Source: Candidatus Scybalocola fimicaballi (GTDB lineage: Bacteria; Bacteroidota; Bacteroidia; Bacteroidales; Paludibacteraceae). Taken from it: a stretch of DNA of 16,277 nucleotides. Positions 14,334-16,277 of the stretch are shown here, in pieces; positions within the stretch are counted from its first letter, which is position 1, and every line of letters begins with the position of its first letter. Under the pieces are notes generated by a model. The model made no database searches. It worked only from the letters and a program-made list of their open reading frames with translations, and had not been told where the DNA came from. The stretch spans positions 1-16,277 of the forward strand of contig DCIP01000075.1 in NCBI GenBank assembly GCA_002317115.1, in the 5' to 3' direction. Both the position numbers and the translations under genes were made by a program.

Positions 14334-15236
14334 ATGTACAGACTACTTTTACTCATAACTACTCTACTTATATCATTATCTGGGTTTGCGCAGACTCCGT
14401 CGGATTCTCTACAGCAAGTGCGTAAGGCTCAAATAGAAAAGGCACGTGAGGCAGCGAGAGCCAAAGCCCAGGCGAGAGCTGAAGAACGTGCAAGAATGGA
14501 GGCTAATAAAAAAGACGCCAACAACGACAACGTAAAGAAAGATAATGAAGCCGAAAAGAAGACGGCAAAAAAAGTAGAAAAAGAAGAGGGCAAAAAGGAT
14601 AACAAAATCGACTCTAAGAAAGGAGACAAAGAAAGAAAGTCTGATGCGAAAGAAGAAAGAAAACGCGAAGAGAAATTAGACGCAAGAAAAAAAGCAGAAG
14701 CATCAAAAAAACTGGCGGAGAAACAGGACACCGTAAAAAGGGTTTCTATAAGAGAGCGAAATAAGAAAGACACAACTATCGCCAAAAGCAAATATGGTCC
14801 AGGCACATTCGGATGGAGAGGCAACGTGGGGGCTACAATCGCATGGTCCGACTACAGCGAAAGAGAGAACAAGATGGGCTCTGAAAACTGGGGATTCGTG
14901 TTGAATGGAGGTATGGGATATCGATTCAATCACATTGCCTACGTAGGTATTACACTTGAGATTGAGGCTATCGAGTTGCTTGCCTTCTCGCCTACGGTTG
15001 ATTTTGTGGTGTCGGCACCATCACCAGTCGCTCCATTCGTGGAATTGTCAGCCGGTCCATACATCTCATACGACGATTATCGCAAGTGGGTGTTCCAGCC
15101 ACGCTTCGGACTATCATATAGAGGCAAACAAAACAAAATCATGCGTTTCGGATTCGGATTGAGAATGTACGACGACGCGTTTGATTCCGACACATTCCGT
15201 CCACAATACGCAGCAAGCTACACGGTGGAATTCTAA
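14334..15236 (+). CDS. Exported Lys/Glu-rich protein with probable outer-membrane beta-barrel C-terminus
   Basis: 300 residues. A signal peptide (MYRLLLLITTLLISLSGFAQ) is followed by a highly charged, low-complexity helical region (about 28-150) rich in Lys, Glu, Ala and Arg, likely an extended or coiled-coil stalk in the periplasm. The last ~140 residues (158-300) have alternating amphipathic strands rich in Gly and aromatics (GWRGNVGATIAWSDY, VLNGGMGYRF, FRPQYAASYTVEF). They end in Phe, as outer-membrane beta-barrels usually do. A charged linker plus small barrel could span periplasm and outer membrane. I do not recognise a named family. The lrgA gene begins 16 bp downstream, so the two may share a transcript. 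Confidence 0.72.
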   Translation: MYRLLLLITTLLISLSGFAQTPSDSLQQVRKAQIEKAREAARAKAQARAEERARMEANKKDANNDNVKKDNEAEKKTAKKVEKEEGKKDNKIDSKKGDKERKSDAKEERKREEKLDARKKAEASKKLAEKQDTVKRVSIRERNKKDTTIAKSKYGPGTFGWRGNVGATIAWSDYSERENKMGSENWGFVLNGGMGYRFNHIAYVGITLEIEAIELLAFSPTVDFVVSAPSPVAPFVELSAGPYISYDDYRKWVFQPRFGLSYRGKQNKIMRFGFGLRMYDDAFDSDTFRPQYAASYTVEF

Positions 15237-15252
15237 GACAAAAAAATAAAAA

Positions 15253-15606
15253 ATGGCACTACAACTATTCATAATCTTTGCCATGTTGGCATTCGGGGAA
15301 TTGGTGGTATGGCTGACGGGAGTTCCTGTTCCGTCGTCGATCATTGGAATGCTAACTCTTACGTTTTTGCTCAAGATTGGAGTGATCAAACTCCAGTGGG
15401 TGAAATCGGCAAGCAACGTGCTTACCGGCAATCTGACTTTCTTTTTCATTGCACCAGGAGTATCGTTGATTCTATACTACGAACTAATTAAAAGCCAGTG
15501 GATTCCAATCACTGTGTCAATTATAGTCAGCACAATTTTAGTGATGGTAACAACCGTCTGGACATATAAACTTGTCAGAAAACACAATGGAAATTCTAGA
15601 AAATAA
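15253..15606 (+). CDS. lrgA: CidA/LrgA family holin-like membrane protein
   Basis: 117 residues with four hydrophobic segments and a short basic cytoplasmic tail (KLVRKHNGNSRK). The conserved LrgA features are seen: the region around GVPVPSSIIGMLTLTFLLK (23-41) and LTFFFIAPGVSLI (61-73). Family members are inner-membrane proteins first described as holin/antiholin-like modulators of murein hydrolase activity; some are now linked to export of small metabolites. It is paired with lrgB, whose start overlaps its 3' end by 20 bp, the usual arrangement. Which physiological role applies here is not shown by the sequence. Confidence 0.88.
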   Translation: MALQLFIIFAMLAFGELVVWLTGVPVPSSIIGMLTLTFLLKIGVIKLQWVKSASNVLTGNLTFFFIAPGVSLILYYELIKSQWIPITVSIIVSTILVMVTTVWTYKLVRKHNGNSRK

Positions 15607-16276
15607 ATACGTGCTAATCGCCTTGACGTTTGGCGTCTACGCAGTGTCGAAGCACCTTCAGAAGCGTACCAATATTCTATTGCTCAACCCTATTCTGGTA
15701 AGCATTGCTGTCATCATCATTTTCTTGAAATTCACAGGAATAGACTACAGCAAATACAAAGAGGCTTCAACAGCCATTGATATCTGGCTTTCACCATGTG
15801 TTGTGGCAATGGGAGTACCACTCTACCTACAGTTGGATAACATCAAGAAGCTAATTGTGCCTATACTTGTATCCCAGGTGGTGGGATGTTTAGTGGGGCT
15901 TTTCAGCGTCGTCTACATAGCCAAATGGCTTGGAGCGACAGATGAGGTTGTGCTTTCGCTTGCCCCAAAATCAGTCACGACGCCAATCGCGATGCAAGTG
16001 TCGGAGATGATGGGGGGAATCCCAGCACTCACAGTGTCAGCCGTGGTGATCGCAGGTATCTTTGGCGGAGTGTTCGGATTGAGCATTTTCGGACTTTCAA
16101 GAGCCAAGACACCAATCGGAGAGAGCCTGAGTATGGGTACGGCCTCACATGCCGTCGGCACATCAAGAGTGATGGAGATCAGCACACGTTACGGAGCCTA
16201 CGCCGGAGTAGGACTATCCCTTAACGGAATCTTGACAGCCATCATCGCGCCAACGATTTTGAGCTGGATAATGTAA
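15587..16276 (+). CDS. lrgB: LrgB family membrane protein
   Basis: 229 residues from the ATG at 15587 (MEILENKYVLIALTFGVY). An ATG at 15572 is also in frame, but the shorter form matches the usual family start. Many hydrophobic helices span the protein. Family motifs are LNPIL (33-37), VALGVPLYLQL-like VAMGVPLYLQL, LAPKSVTTPIAM and GTASHAVGTSR. LrgB proteins act together with LrgA in the inner membrane and are related to plastid glycolate/glycerate transporters. The gene overlaps lrgA by 20 bp, indicating translational coupling, and ends one base before the right edge of the window, so it is complete. Confidence 0.9.
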   Translation: MEILENKYVLIALTFGVYAVSKHLQKRTNILLLNPILVSIAVIIIFLKFTGIDYSKYKEASTAIDIWLSPCVVAMGVPLYLQLDNIKKLIVPILVSQVVGCLVGLFSVVYIAKWLGATDEVVLSLAPKSVTTPIAMQVSEMMGGIPALTVSAVVIAGIFGGVFGLSIFGLSRAKTPIGESLSMGTASHAVGTSRVMEISTRYGAYAGVGLSLNGILTAIIAPTILSWIM

Positions 16277-16277
16277 A

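Noticed and set aside
14429..14824. Minus-strand 131-codon frame opposite the charged region
   Set aside because: Its Ser/Phe/Leu-rich composition is the direct consequence of the Lys/Glu/Ala-rich codons on the plus strand.

Overview
The window looks like chromosomal DNA from a member of the Bacteroidales (phylum Bacteroidota). Two neighbouring genes encode secreted proteins with C-terminal type IX secretion sorting domains, one of type A and one of type B. Four upstream regions carry the Bacteroidetes -7 promoter element TAnnTTTG, 15-23 nt before the start codon. Shine-Dalgarno sites are weak or absent. The gene families (tandem rhomboids plus an EEP protein, N-carbamoylputrescine amidase, LrgA/LrgB) are ordinary for this group. 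Genus and species cannot be fixed from the sequence alone.

Layout. (1) 1-2841, minus strand: a promoter and probable gene start running off the left edge, then an operon read right to left of two rhomboid proteases and a membrane-anchored endonuclease/exonuclease/phosphatase (EEP) family protein. (2) 2842-2963: an AT-rich divergent promoter region with heptamer repeats. (3) 2964-9673, plus strand: a secretion block made of a Lys-C/trypsin-like serine protease (type A sorting domain), a small exported protein of unknown function, and a 1348-residue Ig-like adhesin (type B, gliding-motility-associated C-terminal domain) with an internal tandem duplication. (4) 9674-13333: an accessory-looking, AT-richer block. 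Two DjlA-like membrane co-chaperone paralogues (N-terminal membrane segments, TerB-like region, C-terminal J-domain) flank an AAA_14/DUF4143 ATPase. The paralogues are nearly identical over their last ~380 bp but divergent upstream. The block also holds three 33-bp direct repeats before the ATPase and a 123-bp element with 20-bp inverted ends before the second paralogue. (5) 13391-16276: N-carbamoylputrescine amidase, a lysine/glutamate-rich exported protein with a probable outer-membrane beta-barrel end, then overlapping lrgA-lrgB.

How the genes fit together: the secretion block probably supplies surface or secreted products through a type IX system encoded elsewhere. The rhomboid/EEP operon is a membrane-associated set. 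The paralogue-ATPase-paralogue block is the part most likely to be changing by recombination. I do not see a complete new defence or mobile system. The least explained items are the J-protein/ATPase block, its 33-bp repeats, and the 123-bp inverted-repeat element. No tRNA, rRNA, CRISPR array or insertion sequence was recognised, and no gene-free stretch exceeds 300 bases.
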